A DNA stretch of 64,000 nt from Sipunculus nudus (taxonomy: Eukaryota > Annelida > Sipuncula > Golfingiida > Sipunculidae), in the NCBI GenBank assembly GCA_026874595.1, contig CM049316.1, positions 68,656,676 through 68,720,675 on the forward strand, written 5' to 3'. The notes under the pieces were generated by a model. That model saw only the letters and a program-made list of their open reading frames with translations. It ran no database searches and had not been told where the DNA came from. The position numbers and the translations under genes are program-made. Positions 48,223 through 60,808 of this stretch are shown here, in pieces. The first letter of the stretch is position 1; each line of letters opens with the position of its first letter.

Positions 48223-51200
48223 GTAATTATTGAAACTTCCTTTTTTATGCCCCCGCCACAAAGTGGCTGGGGCATATAGTTTTACCCATGTCCGTCATTC
48301 CGTCCTTCCATCATTCCGAAATCAAACAGTTGTACGAACTTTTTTCGCAATGTCTGCAGATATTTGCCTGATTTTTGGTGTGTTGGCATATAATGACCAG
48401 TTACAGATCGAGTTCGCGTTTTGTCTCAGTTGACCTACAATGCCCTAACATAGAAAATTTCATGAAAAATATAAATTTTCATGACAAGTGCACATGTATG
48501 GACTTTTTTCGCAATGCCTGAAGATACGAGCCTGATTTTTGGTGTGTGGGCAGATAATGACCAGTTACAGATCGCGTTCATTTTTGTCCCAGTTGACCTA
48601 CATTTGACAGTTTGATGGCTCCTGAACATAGAAAGTTTCATGAAAAATAGAAATTTTAATGACAAATGTATATGTATGGCCTTTTCTGCAATGCCTGCTT
48701 TTTCAGCCCTCAGCTCATGGGCTGATGGGCTATTGTCGTCACCCAAAATGTCGGTCTGTCAGTCCGTATGTTTGTTCGGCATCCATCTATCCCATGTCCG
48801 TAAACTTTTACCTTCTGAGCGGGATATCTCTAAAAGGATTCACCGTTGTAACTTTATTTCATCAGTGAAGATGTATATAAAAAAAATCTTGGTCAAGTGC
48901 GAAGATGGGTGACCTTGACCTTTTTTTCTTTATTTCAGAGCTGATTATACAAAAAAAACTCAGAAGCTTATATCTCAGGAACCATTGTGTGAATTTTCAC
49001 AAAACTTACTATGATCATTTGGAATGATGGTCTTTATGCATGTGCTGCACAGTTTTGGTGGCACCACTTACAATTTCTGATTTTTTAGCGAACCTGTGAG
49101 CTTATGCGATGGTGTGGCATCGGCCGTCGTCCGTCGTCTGTACTTTAACCCTTACTATCTTGAAAACGGTAAGAGTTAGCATCACGAAATTTTATGCAAA
49201 AAATTAGTCATCTAAAAAACTATCGGATTTTGCTTATTTTTTGGCTAAAGGCATTTTCTTAGATTTTATAGAGAAAAAACTAAAAAAACTTTAAAAATCT
49301 TCTTCTCCGAAACTGTACAGCCAAATTGTCCAATATTTCACAGAAATGATCCCTGGAACAATCTTTTTCAAGTTTGTTTGAATGGTTTAAGTTCGGTGAT
49401 TTTTGGATGAGTTACAGCTAGTTGAACTTAGTCATCTGACCAAAAAAGCATACTAAAATTACAATCTTAGAAACGGCTGGAGCTGTCATCACCAAATTTT
49501 ATGCCAATGTTGGTCACAAGTCATGTCTGAAATTCAGGTATTGGTGGCGCCACCTGCATCAGCCTTTTTTGAACGTGGGTCATCAGTGCCCATATCATAA
49601 TGACATCTACAAAAAACTTCTCTGAAACCATTTGGCCAAATTGTTTAATATCACACAGAAATGATCCTAGGGTAATGCTTTCTGAAGTTTGTTCAAATGG
49701 TCTCAGTTCAGTGACTTTTGGCTTAGTTATGGGAAGCTGAATTTAGTCATATGCCATAACAGCCCATTTAGCTCAGTTGCTACAAAGATCTTCTTCTCAA
49801 AAACCACTGGGCAAAATTCTTAAATCTCACACATTAATTATCCTTAGATGTTGATAATTCAAGTTAGTTCAAATTGTTTTGATTCAGTGATTTTTGGCTG
49901 AGTTATTGGAAGCTTAACTTAGCCATTTTGCTTTATTTTCCCATATGAGTTATAAACCTGCAAAACATTTTTTGACTGATGCCACTGAGGCCAATTTGTT
50001 TAAAATTTACAAGAATAATCCCCTGAATAATTCTTATAATAACTGTCTTTTATGGTTCCAAAGAATGAATTTTGGTTGAATAATAAAGATTGAATTGAGT
50101 CATTTTACCATATATGTTAGCTGTGTGAAGCAGATACATCTAGCCTGGAACCAGTTTATCAGCATCCGTTACCTCATGCCTCCAGACAGTTAGATTTCAG
50201 GTTATCTTTGGTTAATATTGACAAGAATGTTTTTTAAAAACTTTTAAAAAATGTAGATTTATGATTTTAGATATTCCTCCTGCCAGGTAATGTTTACAAT
50301 CACAGGTATATGTTAACCTATACAATTTCGAAAACGACTGGAGCTAGCATTATGAAATTTTATGCATAAAATTAGCCATCCGAAAAAAATCTGCATTTTG
50401 GTGGAGCCACCTGCATTGACCCTTTTTTGTACGAGTGTCATTGGTCATCTGTATATCAACCCATAATTTCTCAGGAATTGCAGGAGCTACCATCCCCAGA
50501 TTTTATGCAATTATCTGTCACATATCAAATGTTGTGGGATTCAGCTTATGTTTTTTGCTATCTGCATTTACATAGATTTACAGGGGAAAAGCTGAAAAAC
50601 CTTTAAAAGTCTTCTTGTAAACGGTCCAGCCAAATTGTTCAATATTTAATAGAAATGATCCCAGAGTCAAGTACTCTCAAGTTTGTTCAAATGGTTTGCA
50701 TTTGATGAATTTTAGTGGAGTTAAATTTGGCCAACGGTCATTTGGCCAAGTAAGCATACTGACATAGTTATCTCAGAAATGACAGAAGCTAGCATTACCA
50801 AGTATTGTGCAAATGTTGGTCACATGACTCATATTTGAAGTTGCAGATTTTGATGTGCCACCTACATTGACCTGTTTTTATGGGCAAAAACCTCATAATT
50901 TTAGCCTCTTTCAGCTTAAAATGTTTATGATGAAACTGTCAAGTTGAATCATTGAATTTTTCAAAAGAATTATCCTAGGACATGGTTCTTTCAATCATAT
51001 AAGAAAAACTTAAGTTGGTCTTATGGCCATTATGATGTCTAACTCAAACTGAGGACTGCAAAACTGTTCATCAACAAAATTATTGTTTCAATTATAACTT
51101 CTGTTACATGGTACAAAAATTATTCTTAGGTGGCCTTTGTTCAAGTTTACTTGAATGATTTTTGGCAGAATTATTGGACCTTTAACAATGAACTGAATCT

Positions 51201-52121
51201 TTTATTTTTCTAGATATTTTGATAAAAAGTTGATGAATATGTCAGCTCGAAAAAAAAAGCATTTTAGCCAAAGTCTTTCAGTAAGTGTAAACAGATTTGC
51301 CAACAGGCCAAGATTGTGTCTGTATATTTACATAGGTTAAGAAACTGCCAACTGTTTCAGTGGCAATAGATCAAGAGTTCATTCAGTGCAGCCAGATATA
51401 GGTCAAGAGTTCAGTCAGTGCAGCCAAGCACAAGGCATGTGATCCCCTCATTGCTGACATGTGAAAACCTCATGGGCACCATGTGATCACCTCATGGGTG
51501 TCATGCCCCTCAGGGCTGCATGTGGAGCCAATCTATTTATGTCTTTGGCAGACTGCCAACTGTATCAGATTAGGGAACAGGTCAAGAGTTCACTCAGTGC
51601 AGCCAGGTACAGGTCAAAGTTCACCCAGTCTAGTCAGGTGCAGGTCATGAGTTCACCCAGTGCAGTAGCCTGAGCTAGCAAATTTGTCACAGTTCACTCG
51701 GGGCAACTGCCTTTCTCACCTAAGCGTGGTCAGCCCCATGCATCAGACTTAAGGTAAGTTTGATGTATTGGCCTAATATTTTGACCTGTCTGTGTCTTTG
51801 ATGGGTTTCTCGTTCACAAGACAGGTGTCACCACCTACAATGACATTTGCACAGTGTGTGACTTTTGTGTCTGCTTATTTCTATAGAGGAATTTGATATA
51901 TCATCCTGAAATTGGGCATATTTATACCTGTTATATTTTAATTATTGTATACTTGTCATATACAAGACTGGTGGTGCCACCTACAATAATTTTTTGCACA
52001 GTGTGTGTCCCTGCTTATTTCTCAGGAGGGGTTTGATATATCAGTCCGAACTTGGGCAAATGTATATATCTCTGAAACCTGTTTGTATACAAGACTGGTG
52101 GTGCCAGCTACAATCATTTTT

Positions 52122-55100
52122 AGCTCAGCTGACTGAAAGTCATCTGAGCTATAGCGATCACTCTTTGTCCGTCTGTCCGTCTGTCCGTCCGTTAACCATG
52201 ACAAATCGTAACCGCTGGACCTAGAACCTTGTAACTTGGGATTCTGAGAGGTCCATAAAAAATCTCCTTGGAAACCAGAAATTAGGTCTCTGCTACCCAT
52301 ATCCTTCGAGCTATGTGGCCCCAAAGTACCCCCCAGAAAAGTCAAAAATTTCATACAAAAACTTAAATATCTCATTAACTACTTGACTGATGGTCATGAT
52401 TTTTGGCATACATATTGATCATGAGATGTTACATCACTTCCTGCAGACTGGTTGCGCCACCTGTATTTTTCAATTTTTTACGAATTTTTTTCTCTATTTT
52501 TGAGACCTTTAAAAATGTGAACATCTGTTAACAAGGCACAAATCATAAAGACTGGACTTAGAATCTTAATTCTTGACACACTGAGAGGTCCATGAAAAAT
52601 CTCCTTGGAAACCAGCAATTAGGTCTCTGTTACCCATATCCTTCGAGCTATGCGGCCCCAAAGTACCCCCCAGAATAGTAAAAAATTTCATACAAAAACT
52701 TCAATATTTCAATAACTACATCACTGATGGTCTTCATTTTTGGCATACATATTGATCATGAGATGTTCGATCAGTTCCTTCAGACTGGTGGCGCCACCTG
52801 TATTGTTTGATTTTTTACGATTTTTTCCTCTATTTTTGAGACCTTTGAGGATGCTGTCATCTGTTAGCGTGGCACAAATCGTAACGACTGGACCTAGAAT
52901 CTTCATTTTCGACACACTGAGAGACCTATGAAAAGTCTCCATGGAAACCAGAAATTAGGTCTCTGTTACCCATATCCTTCGAGCTATGGGGCCCAAAATT
53001 ACCCCCCAGAATAGTCAAAAATTTCATACAAAAACTTCAATATCTCATTAACTACATCACTGATGGTCATGATTTTCGAGATACATATTGATCATAAGAT
53101 GTTTCATCAGTTTGTGCAGACTGGTGGCGCCACCTGTATTTTTTAATGTTCACGAATTGTTTTCGCCATTTTTGAGACCTTTAAGGATGTAGTTATCTGT
53201 CAACAGGGTACAAATCGTAACGACTGGACCTAGAATCTTCGTTCTTGACACACAGGGAGACCCATGATAAGTCTCCATGGAAACCTGAAATTTGGTCTCT
53301 GTTACCCATATCCTTTGAGCTATGGCACTCCAAAGTACAGCTCAGAATAATGGAAAATTTGATACATAGGCTAAAGTATCTGAACAACTAATGCAGAGAT
53401 AACCATAATTGTTTGCATGGATATTTATCATGGAGTGTTTCATAAGTTTCTGCAGACTGGTGGCACCACCTGTATTTGTTCGGTTTTTTTTACGAAATTT
53501 TTCTGTATTTTTGAGACCTTTAAAGATATGAACATCTGTTAACAGGGCACAAATCATAAAAACTGGACCAAGAATCTTCATTCTTTACACACGGGGAGAC
53601 CCATGAAAAGTCTCCATGGAAACTTGAAATTAGGTCTCTGTTACCCATATTCTTTAAGCTGTATGGGTCCAAAATACCCCCCCCCCCAGAATAATGGAAA
53701 ATTTGATACAAAAACTGCAGTATTTCAATAACTACAACACTGATGGTCATGATTTTCGGCATACATATTGATCATGAGCTGTTCCATCAGTTTCTGCAGA
53801 CTGGGTGTGCCACCTCTATTTTTTTTTCAAATTTTTACGATTTTTTTTCTTTTTTTTGAGACCTTTAAAGATGTGGTTATCTGTCAACAGGGTACAAATC
53901 GCAACAACTGGACCTAGAATCTTCATTCTTGTCATGCAAGGAGGCCCATGAAAGGTGCCTGTGGAAACTTGAAATTAGGTCTCTGTTACCCATATCCTTC
54001 AAGCTATAGGACTCCAAAGTATCCCTCAGAATAATGGACATTTTGATACAAAAACTGAAGTATCTGAACAACTAATGCAGAGATCACCATGATTTTTTGC
54101 ATGGATATTGACCATTAAGTGTTTTTATTAGTTTCTGCAGACTGGTGGAGCCACCTGTATTTTTGTATCCGCCAAAAAGAAGTTTTGCGGATACTATGTT
54201 TTTGACCGAGTTCCTCCACCGCGGCGGCGTTCGTTTCCAGAGAGCTCCTCGGAGACTAATGGACCGATTTTTCCCAAACTTACACCTATTATCGGGTCAC
54301 ATGTGAACTGGTGCCTAACCAATTTGCGTTGACCTCTGACCTTTCCTCTCTATCCAGTGTCCATTTGTGGGTCTGTTTCCACTCATAAACCCTCATATCT
54401 CGGGAACCGTTTGACCGATCAGGAAATAAAATTGATACAAATGTAGCCCTTGGATTGCTTTATAACATACACAAAAAATGGTGGCGCCACCTGTAACCAT
54501 GTTTGCACAGTGTCCATCTGTTCATCTGCCTTGGGTTAAAATCACTCATATCTCTGCAGTGAATTGACTAATTCACCTGAAATTGGTCATGCGTATACAT
54601 CCAGGATAGCTTTTTTGATTTTATGACAGGTGGCGCCACCTACGTTCACGTTCACGCTGATGACATCCAAGCTTATATCTTGGGAACCGTTTGACCGATC
54701 AGGAAATAAAATTTATACAAATGTAGCCCTTTGATAGCTCTGTAACATACACAAAAAATGGTGGCGCCACCTGTAACAATGTTTGCACAGCGTCTGTCTG
54801 TTAGTCTGCCGTGGCCAAAATCACTCATTTCTCTGTAGTGGTTCGACATAACTGCCTAAAATTTTGCAGGTTTATACATCGTGGACAGCTTTCTTGATTT
54901 TATGACAGGTGGCGCCAGCTACATTCTAGTTAACGCTGCACACATCCAAGCTCATATCTCAGGAACCATTTGACCGATTGGGCCAAAATTGTGCATGTGT
55001 TTAGGTCTCACATAGGTCTTTATCATACACAAATCTGGAGGGGTTACCTGCAAAGATTTTTGCACAGTGTTTGTCTGTTTGTCTGCCATGGGCAAAAATC

Positions 55101-55516
55101 GCTCATATACATGTAGTGGTTTGACTTTTCTGCCTAAAATTTTGCAGGTGTATACAACTTGGACAGCTTTCTGGATATGTGGTAGGTGGCACAACCTACA
55201 TACACATTAAGGCTGCAGACATCCATGCTAATATGCAACATACCTCACTCTATTTCCCCTTGCCACTCAATTCATGCCTCACTATCTGATTTTGGCAGAT
55301 ACATGTAGTCACTTGTCGGTTACCCGTATTCTAGTTTTAAAAGTTTACACATTTTTCTCTATTTTTGAGATATATAAATACAGACTAAATCTTGGCCTGT
55401 TGGTTAATCTGTTTGATGCTTCAGTTGAATGGGTATATACTACCATTCTAATGATAAAATTTCCTTTTGCGAATCTCTTCCCAGTCAGCTGAGCGTCATG
55501 ACCCATGGGTCACTTG
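52122..55516 (+). mobile_element. Family E element E1, fourth level, about 340 bp units
   Basis: The start is AGCTCAGCTGAC, with GTCATCTGAGCT closing the hairpin, then a GTCCGTCTGTCCGTCTGTCC tract. Units of 331-343 bp, marked by GAGACCTTT-AA-GATG at about 52501, 52832, 53173, 53514 and 53857, carry GGTGGCGCCACC or a one-mismatch form. The end is GTCAGCTGAGCGTCATGACC, CATGGGTCACTTG at 55516. Minus-strand frames such as 52022-52375 are repeat artefacts. Confidence 0.8.
54165..55334 (+). mobile_element. Family A element, fifth nesting level, complete
   Basis: The 5' hairpin has arms GTATCCGCCAAAA and TTTTGCGGATAC around AGAAG. Inside are three 278 bp units with exact GGTGGCGCCACC sites. The 3' end is ATTTTGGCAGATACATGTAG, TCACTTGTCGGTTACC, GTATTCTAG at 55334. 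The flanks CACCTGTATTTTT and TTTTAAAAGTTTACAC match the uninterrupted E copy at about 62170-62190. Confidence 0.8.
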
Positions 55517-55518
55517 TT

Positions 55519-56728
55519 AGCTCAGCTGACTGTAAGTCAACTGAGGTATAGGAATGGTGCTTTGTCCGTTGTACGTCTGGATATCCGGCCATCCATTAGC
55601 AGGGCACAAATAATAACAGCTGGTCCTAGAAACTTCTAAGTGAACGTTTAGGGAGGTCAATTAAACATTTCCTTGGAAACCTGAAATTAGGTCACTGCGA
55701 CCTTTTTTCTTCGAGCTATCGGGCTTGGAAGTACCCCCCAGAATAGTAAAAAAATTGATACAAAACCTCCAATATCTTGATAATTAATGCATTGTTTGTC
55801 ATGAATTTTGCCTTGAATATTGACCATGACTAGTTTTGTCAGTTCCTGAAACGTGGTGGTTTTCCTATTTTAACAAATATTTTTCTATTTATTTACTATA
55901 AAATGACAACAATCATGTCAGTTTCTCAGCTGTCATTACATCTGGTGTCCCAAAACCTGATGTGTTTATTGATCGCAGGTGGATGCCCTTTACTAATCAC
56001 CCTGTCTGTCAGTCTGTCTGTTTGTATGTCCGTCTGTCTGTCAATCCGTCCATCCACACAAATTAGTTTCCAAAGGATAACTCCAGTTAAGTTTGATATA
56101 TTGGTTTCAAACTTAACTTATAAATGGGCCACCACTAAGGAATGTGTATGCATTTGAAGCCAAACTTTTCATTGCTAACCTTCCATCTTCAAGATATTGC
56201 TAACCTGCCACTAGGAAAAGATTCTGTTTGACTTTGGGGTCATAGGTCAAAGGTCAAGGTCACAGGGCCCATCCATTCACAAATTAGTTTATGGATGATA
56301 ATTCTGCTTTGGATAGACAGACTGGCTTCAAACTTGATTTAATAATGACCAACCACATATATAAATTCATTTTGATTTTCAGGGTCCAGCGATCTAGGTT
56401 GAAGGTCACAGAAGCCACATCTTTAAAAAGATTGTGGATGCACTGTAAATCAAACTTTTCATCCTGAACTTTCCAACGTTCGCACATGGCTTACTTGCCC
56501 AAAGTGAGGAAACCTGTAGAATTTGAGGTTATCTGGTCAGAGGTCAAGGTCACTTTTTAAAAGATTGTTACAATAATCCTAATGCTGCAAGTTCAGGGAT
56601 ATTAAGTTCTAAGATTTTTTGGTTACAAGGTCATTAGTTAAGGTCACAGGACTGTCATTCTGAAAAATTTCTTTCAAAATATCCTTATAGACAAATTCAA
56701 CTGAGCGTTGAGACCCATGGGTCCCTAG
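55519..56728 (+). mobile_element. Family E element E2, abutting E1
   Basis: It starts AGCTCAGCTGACTG only two T bases after E1 ends and finishes GAGACCCATGGGTCCCTAG at 56728. It corresponds to 23137-24105 in the related C element, with an extra stretch near 55860-55980. The right flank TTGTGTTGTGTGCACCC is the C sequence that normally follows CAATCATTTTT. Confidence 0.75.
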
Positions 56729-57585
56729 TTGTGTTGTGTGCACCCATGCCAGAATTTCAGCAGTAATGATTGTGTAATTGTTTCTTATTCAAAATGTTTA
56801 GTACCTGCATTGTTCATATACATGAGAAGTCATGGTCCAGCATTGAAGCATTATACCTGGTGTATTTTCCAAATGCACAGGTTCGCATTAGGCCTGTAGG
56901 CCTTGTTAATGAATTTTTATCGGATTTTTCAATTTTGGCCTTTTGTGCAGGATATCTCCAAAGGTTTTCAACACAGGAATTTCATTTTTTCAGTGCTATT
57001 GCATGACATTTACAAAATCTTGGTCAAGTTCAAAGATGGGTGATCTTGACCTACTTTCAAGGTCACAGAACTTAGTATAGAAAAAAACTTAGGAGCTTAT
57101 TTCTCAGGCAGCATTTGGTGGATTGTTATGAAACATGGCACATACCTCTCCAATTGAAATTTATAACTGATTATCAGCTTTTGCTAATATTCTAGTTTCA
57201 ATATGCAGTGCTTACAGATACTGGCCTATTGTTTGGTCTGTGGACGCATAATGACCATGCATTTACAGATCGAGTTCATGTTTCCTCCCAGTTGACCTAT
57301 TTTTGACCATATGACAGATCCTGAACATAGAAAATTTCATGAAAGACAGAAATTTTCATGAAAAATGCACATGTATGGATTTTTTTTCACAGTGCCTGCA
57401 GATACTGGCCTGATTTTTGATGTTTTGCTTGAAAATGACCCGATACAGATCGAGTTTGCATTTTGCCCTTGTTGACCTACTTTTGACTATATGACACCTC
57501 CTGAACATAAATAATTTTACAAAATTTAACAAATATTTTTAATTTGCTCCAGGCGGGGGCATTCGTGTCTTTCCAACAAATCTAG

Positions 57586-60333
57586 TTGTGATATAACTGT
57601 CCCAATTCATCCTTCATGGAAATTCTTTGTTTTACCAGTTTATTCCTAATCCCCAACCCCATCCTTTCTTTCTTTTTTATTCTTTCTCTCCCTCTCTTTG
57701 TTAGTTTGTTGACATATACCCTGAAGGTGTGGCTTGCCATTTCCTTTAGTGGTATTGGTAGAAAACCCTCATGGGTAGTCCTCATGAATATGATGCTGTT
57801 GTTCAAGAACTCTTGAGCCAGCACTAAAACTGAGGTGCAAGGATGTCTGATGAATTTAAGAATTCAGATGGGAAGTTTAGGGGATATTCTGTAAACCTCA
57901 TACCAAGCATTTTATCATCCAAAAAGTGGAGGACCTCAGGTTAGCCTTTGATAAGGGCATGTCAGTAAGTATGGGAGAGGACAACTCCTGTGTTAAAAGA
58001 ACCATAGTGGTGCATAGTAATAATATTCTTCTTCCCAGACATTTGCATAGAAGCCTAAGTTTTATACCTGAAGGGATGACAGCTAGTACAACTCCCAAAA
58101 AACTCCAGCTACATGATGTTATAATACACAAGCTGAGCAGTGGTTTCTTTTTTATAAAGATTTATTTGACATTTACACATACAGAATATTTCTTCCTCTT
58201 GGGTCAGCTGATCACAAACTTAAGTTCAGTGACAGTGGACCACAGTTATTGTGAGTTACAAGAGTGACCATTACATATAATACAAGATGGGAAAACATGC
58301 TTATGCCCAAACCATGGTTGAAAACTTCAGACACAGCCTGTTGCATCATTGGAAGGAATTATAGTTGACATCATCCTGAAGGTAGCTCTAATTTCCAATG
58401 TGCCTACTTTATGGTCATTTGTTAGTGTGTCTAATCTGCATCAAATGGATTCCAAGTTTTCCAATAAACTCTCTCACCAGGAAAGAAATTGAAGTGGAGG
58501 GGTATAATCCAAGGAGCAATTTGTGTTCTAACATCTGAAGAAAACTCTGTCCTGTGATATTTTACAGGCACATTTCAATGTCACTTGATATTGATATTTC
58601 CTGCAGTACATATTTTGTAGCAATCGGGAGTGTGCCATTTTATTGCTGCCCCCATTGAAGAAAGCACCCAATATCTAAGTTTTCCAAATTAATAACAGAT
58701 TCTCAGTGTTGTTACAGCCACATTCACAATGAAGCACTGGCAGTGATCTTTACTTTGAAATTCATCATAGTCACAGACAGAATGCCACTAAGCGCCTTGT
58801 TTCATCCTCAAAAAAAGAACTCCAGCATTGCCAGTTTAAATCCACTACCCCTTAGTTTCTGGATGAAAACTTAGCAAAGTATTTTGCAATTTATTCATAC
58901 AAATGGATGCCCATAGGAGTACTGTGGATATAGCTTTCCTTTTATGCACTAAATCTCAAGAATCTTTTGAGCAGTTGCCATGAAAATTTTGACTGAAGAT
59001 TGACACCTGGGAAAGGATTGCACTTAAAAATTTTAGATGTCTGTGGGACTTCCTTTGCCAAGTGTTACAGTGACAGCTAAGAGAACAATGGAAATTAACA
59101 TTGAACTGCTTGCAAGGAATAACAGTAATGTGTGAACATATATATGTTAACAGTTACAAAAAATCAAGAAGATACCAACAGACACAGATCAGTTCTCAAA
59201 CTCTAAAAAATATTGCATCTATAGATCTATGCCAATTTTTATGCATATTTTCATCATTGGAATATACATACAGACCCCTTCTGTTGTAGGAGTTATATAA
59301 CTTGCATGCATTATTAAGCCTATTGTCAGGATTTAATTGTGCAGCTATAAAGGTATTTTCATAGATGCTTATCACATGCTCAACATATTCTCCTCCATTG
59401 TGGATCCTGGATTTGCTTCTCACTGTTAACCCACACATTCAAGCTCATTGAACCATACTGGTATACACTGATCATCACATTATTTTTACTGCCTGATATG
59501 AAAGGATCTGTAGTGTTAAGTCTTTTGCACCAATGTTTTGAGTGGTTATGTGTAGTTAGATTGATCATCTCAGGGAGCCAGAACATTCCAACTATACCCT
59601 ATCAGGCTTTTCCCAAATTGCATGTAAAGAATATGTGGATTTTGTGTATAATAACAGAAATTTATTTTGCAGATTGTTAATTTTCTGTGCTTCTTTAACA
59701 AATGTTTTCATTCTGTACTGGTACAGGTACTTTACTGACACAAGCCCTTGCACTTGAGATGCATTGCATAAATTTGTTTTGCATGACTGGAAAGTGCTGG
59801 TGGCCATATATTGCTTCTAGCGGTGATGACAACATACTTTGGAAATGATACAACATTAATGCCTGGTAGCACTGTTCTGATAATAATTCTAGACAAACTT
59901 TTTTTTAGCAACAAATATGAATCTTTCAACTATAAGAAATTAACTTCTTTCTTTTTTAGAATATTTATGAGAATATTCAGATGAAGATTAGGTCTTTTGA
60001 ATGTATGAAATATAGAATCTAATAAATCAAATATCCCATGTTACATTACAATTTTTTACAAAATGAACCTTGTTTTATGTTTTTTAGACATAGAAAAAAA
60101 GATTGATATTGTAATTAACATCATTATTGATAGCCTTTGCTATATTGCAGAATGCTTGGAAGAAATACATAAGTATTTGTAATATAGTAAGGTTACAAAC
60201 TGACACATTTAACTGATTAATTATGTTAATACATTTTAGATTTTATTATATATAAATACATTATATATAAATTCATTGCCCCTGTCACACAAACCAGGGA
60301 AATATGTATTGTGTTCTTGACTGTCATTTCCAG
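57586..60333. other. CYLD intron, unique sequence
   Basis: No repeat ends are seen. Open frames near 57582-57824 (minus) and 57926-58267 (plus) lack recognisable motifs and splice context. Parts of the minus strand between 58350 and 58860 read like broken coding sequence (several stop-interrupted, cysteine-bearing stretches) but cannot be assigned. Confidence 0.45.
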
Positions 60334-60454
60334 CTCTGGGGAAAATTGCCATTTTTACCAACTGTTTGTGGAAAGAGATGAGAGTTTGATCATGCCTACC
60401 ACACAAAGACTCCTGGGCCTCTCATTCATGTATTCAGATGTCAAATTTGTAGAG
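60334..60454 (+). CDS. CYLD: CYLD deubiquitinase, USP domain exon
   Basis: The acceptor CTGTCATTTCCAG ends at 60333 and the donor GTAGAG|GTATGT follows 60454. It runs from phase 2 to phase 0, about 40 residues. CHFYQLFVERDESLIMPTTQ, then LLGLSFMYSDVKFVE, matches human [20 protein letters not shown] then LLEWSFINSNLKFAE. This is the end of the palm segment before the B-box-like zinc insertion peculiar to CYLD. The next exon, with the zinc ligands, and the later catalytic histidine are not in the window, so the gene runs off the right edge. Confidence 0.96.
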
Positions 60455-60808
60455 GTATGTGAATATAGATATTACTGTTCAAAGATGTATAGATAAAATG
60501 ACAATGTTGAATCTGAATGCAAAGTAGATAATGCTGATTTGGTGGTATTGTTTAACAATTACTGTGATCATATACTAAATGTGGAATATCACTCTTGTAA
60601 CAAAATACATAATATTATAGTAGAGTATAACATCTCTCCACTTTTGACCAGAAAAAATGCAACCATTTGGGTGTAACCATTGAACGTGCTATGAAATCTG
60701 AAACAAGGTGTGTTGCAAATCAATTTATTTTCATAATGAAAAAAAAACAAAGCACATACAGCAGTTGTGTGACCACATAGCAGTCAAGTGATCTGGGTTG
60801 GAATTTTT

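Larger units (their letters stand above)
49087..56905 (+). mobile_element. Family C element, third nesting level
   Basis: The 5' end AGCGAACCTGTGAGCTTATG is at 49087. Core units include GGTGGCGCCACC at 49543-49554, and a block of AAGAGTTCA-TCAGTGCAGCC repeats lies at 51370-51670. The 3' end is GCACAGGTTCGC, AGGCCTGTAGGCCT and CTTG at 56905. It is a close relative of 19820-24281. Two E elements interrupt it at one site. Confidence 0.75.
48705..57195 (+). mobile_element. Family D element, second nesting level
   Basis: The 5' end AGCCCTCAGC with GGCTGATGGGCT is inside a B unit. The D core stops at 49086 after CACTTACAATTTCTGATTTTTT and resumes at 56906 with TTAATGAATTTTTATCGG, the next sequence in the uninterrupted D copy (about 10230-10260). 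The 3' end is GATTATCAGCTTTTGC, ATATTCTAG at 57195. Confidence 0.75.
48247..57585 (+). mobile_element. Family B element B3, outermost of a five-level nest
   Basis: The 5' hairpin ATGCCCCCGCCAC, AAA, GTGGCTGGGGCAT is at 48247, just inside the CYLD intron. About three 180 bp units follow, then the D element at 48705. B unit sequence resumes at 57196 (TTTCAATATGCAGTGC) and ends GGCGGGGGCAT, a decayed hairpin, ATCTAG at 57585. Its own DNA is only about 850 bp. Confidence 0.75.
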
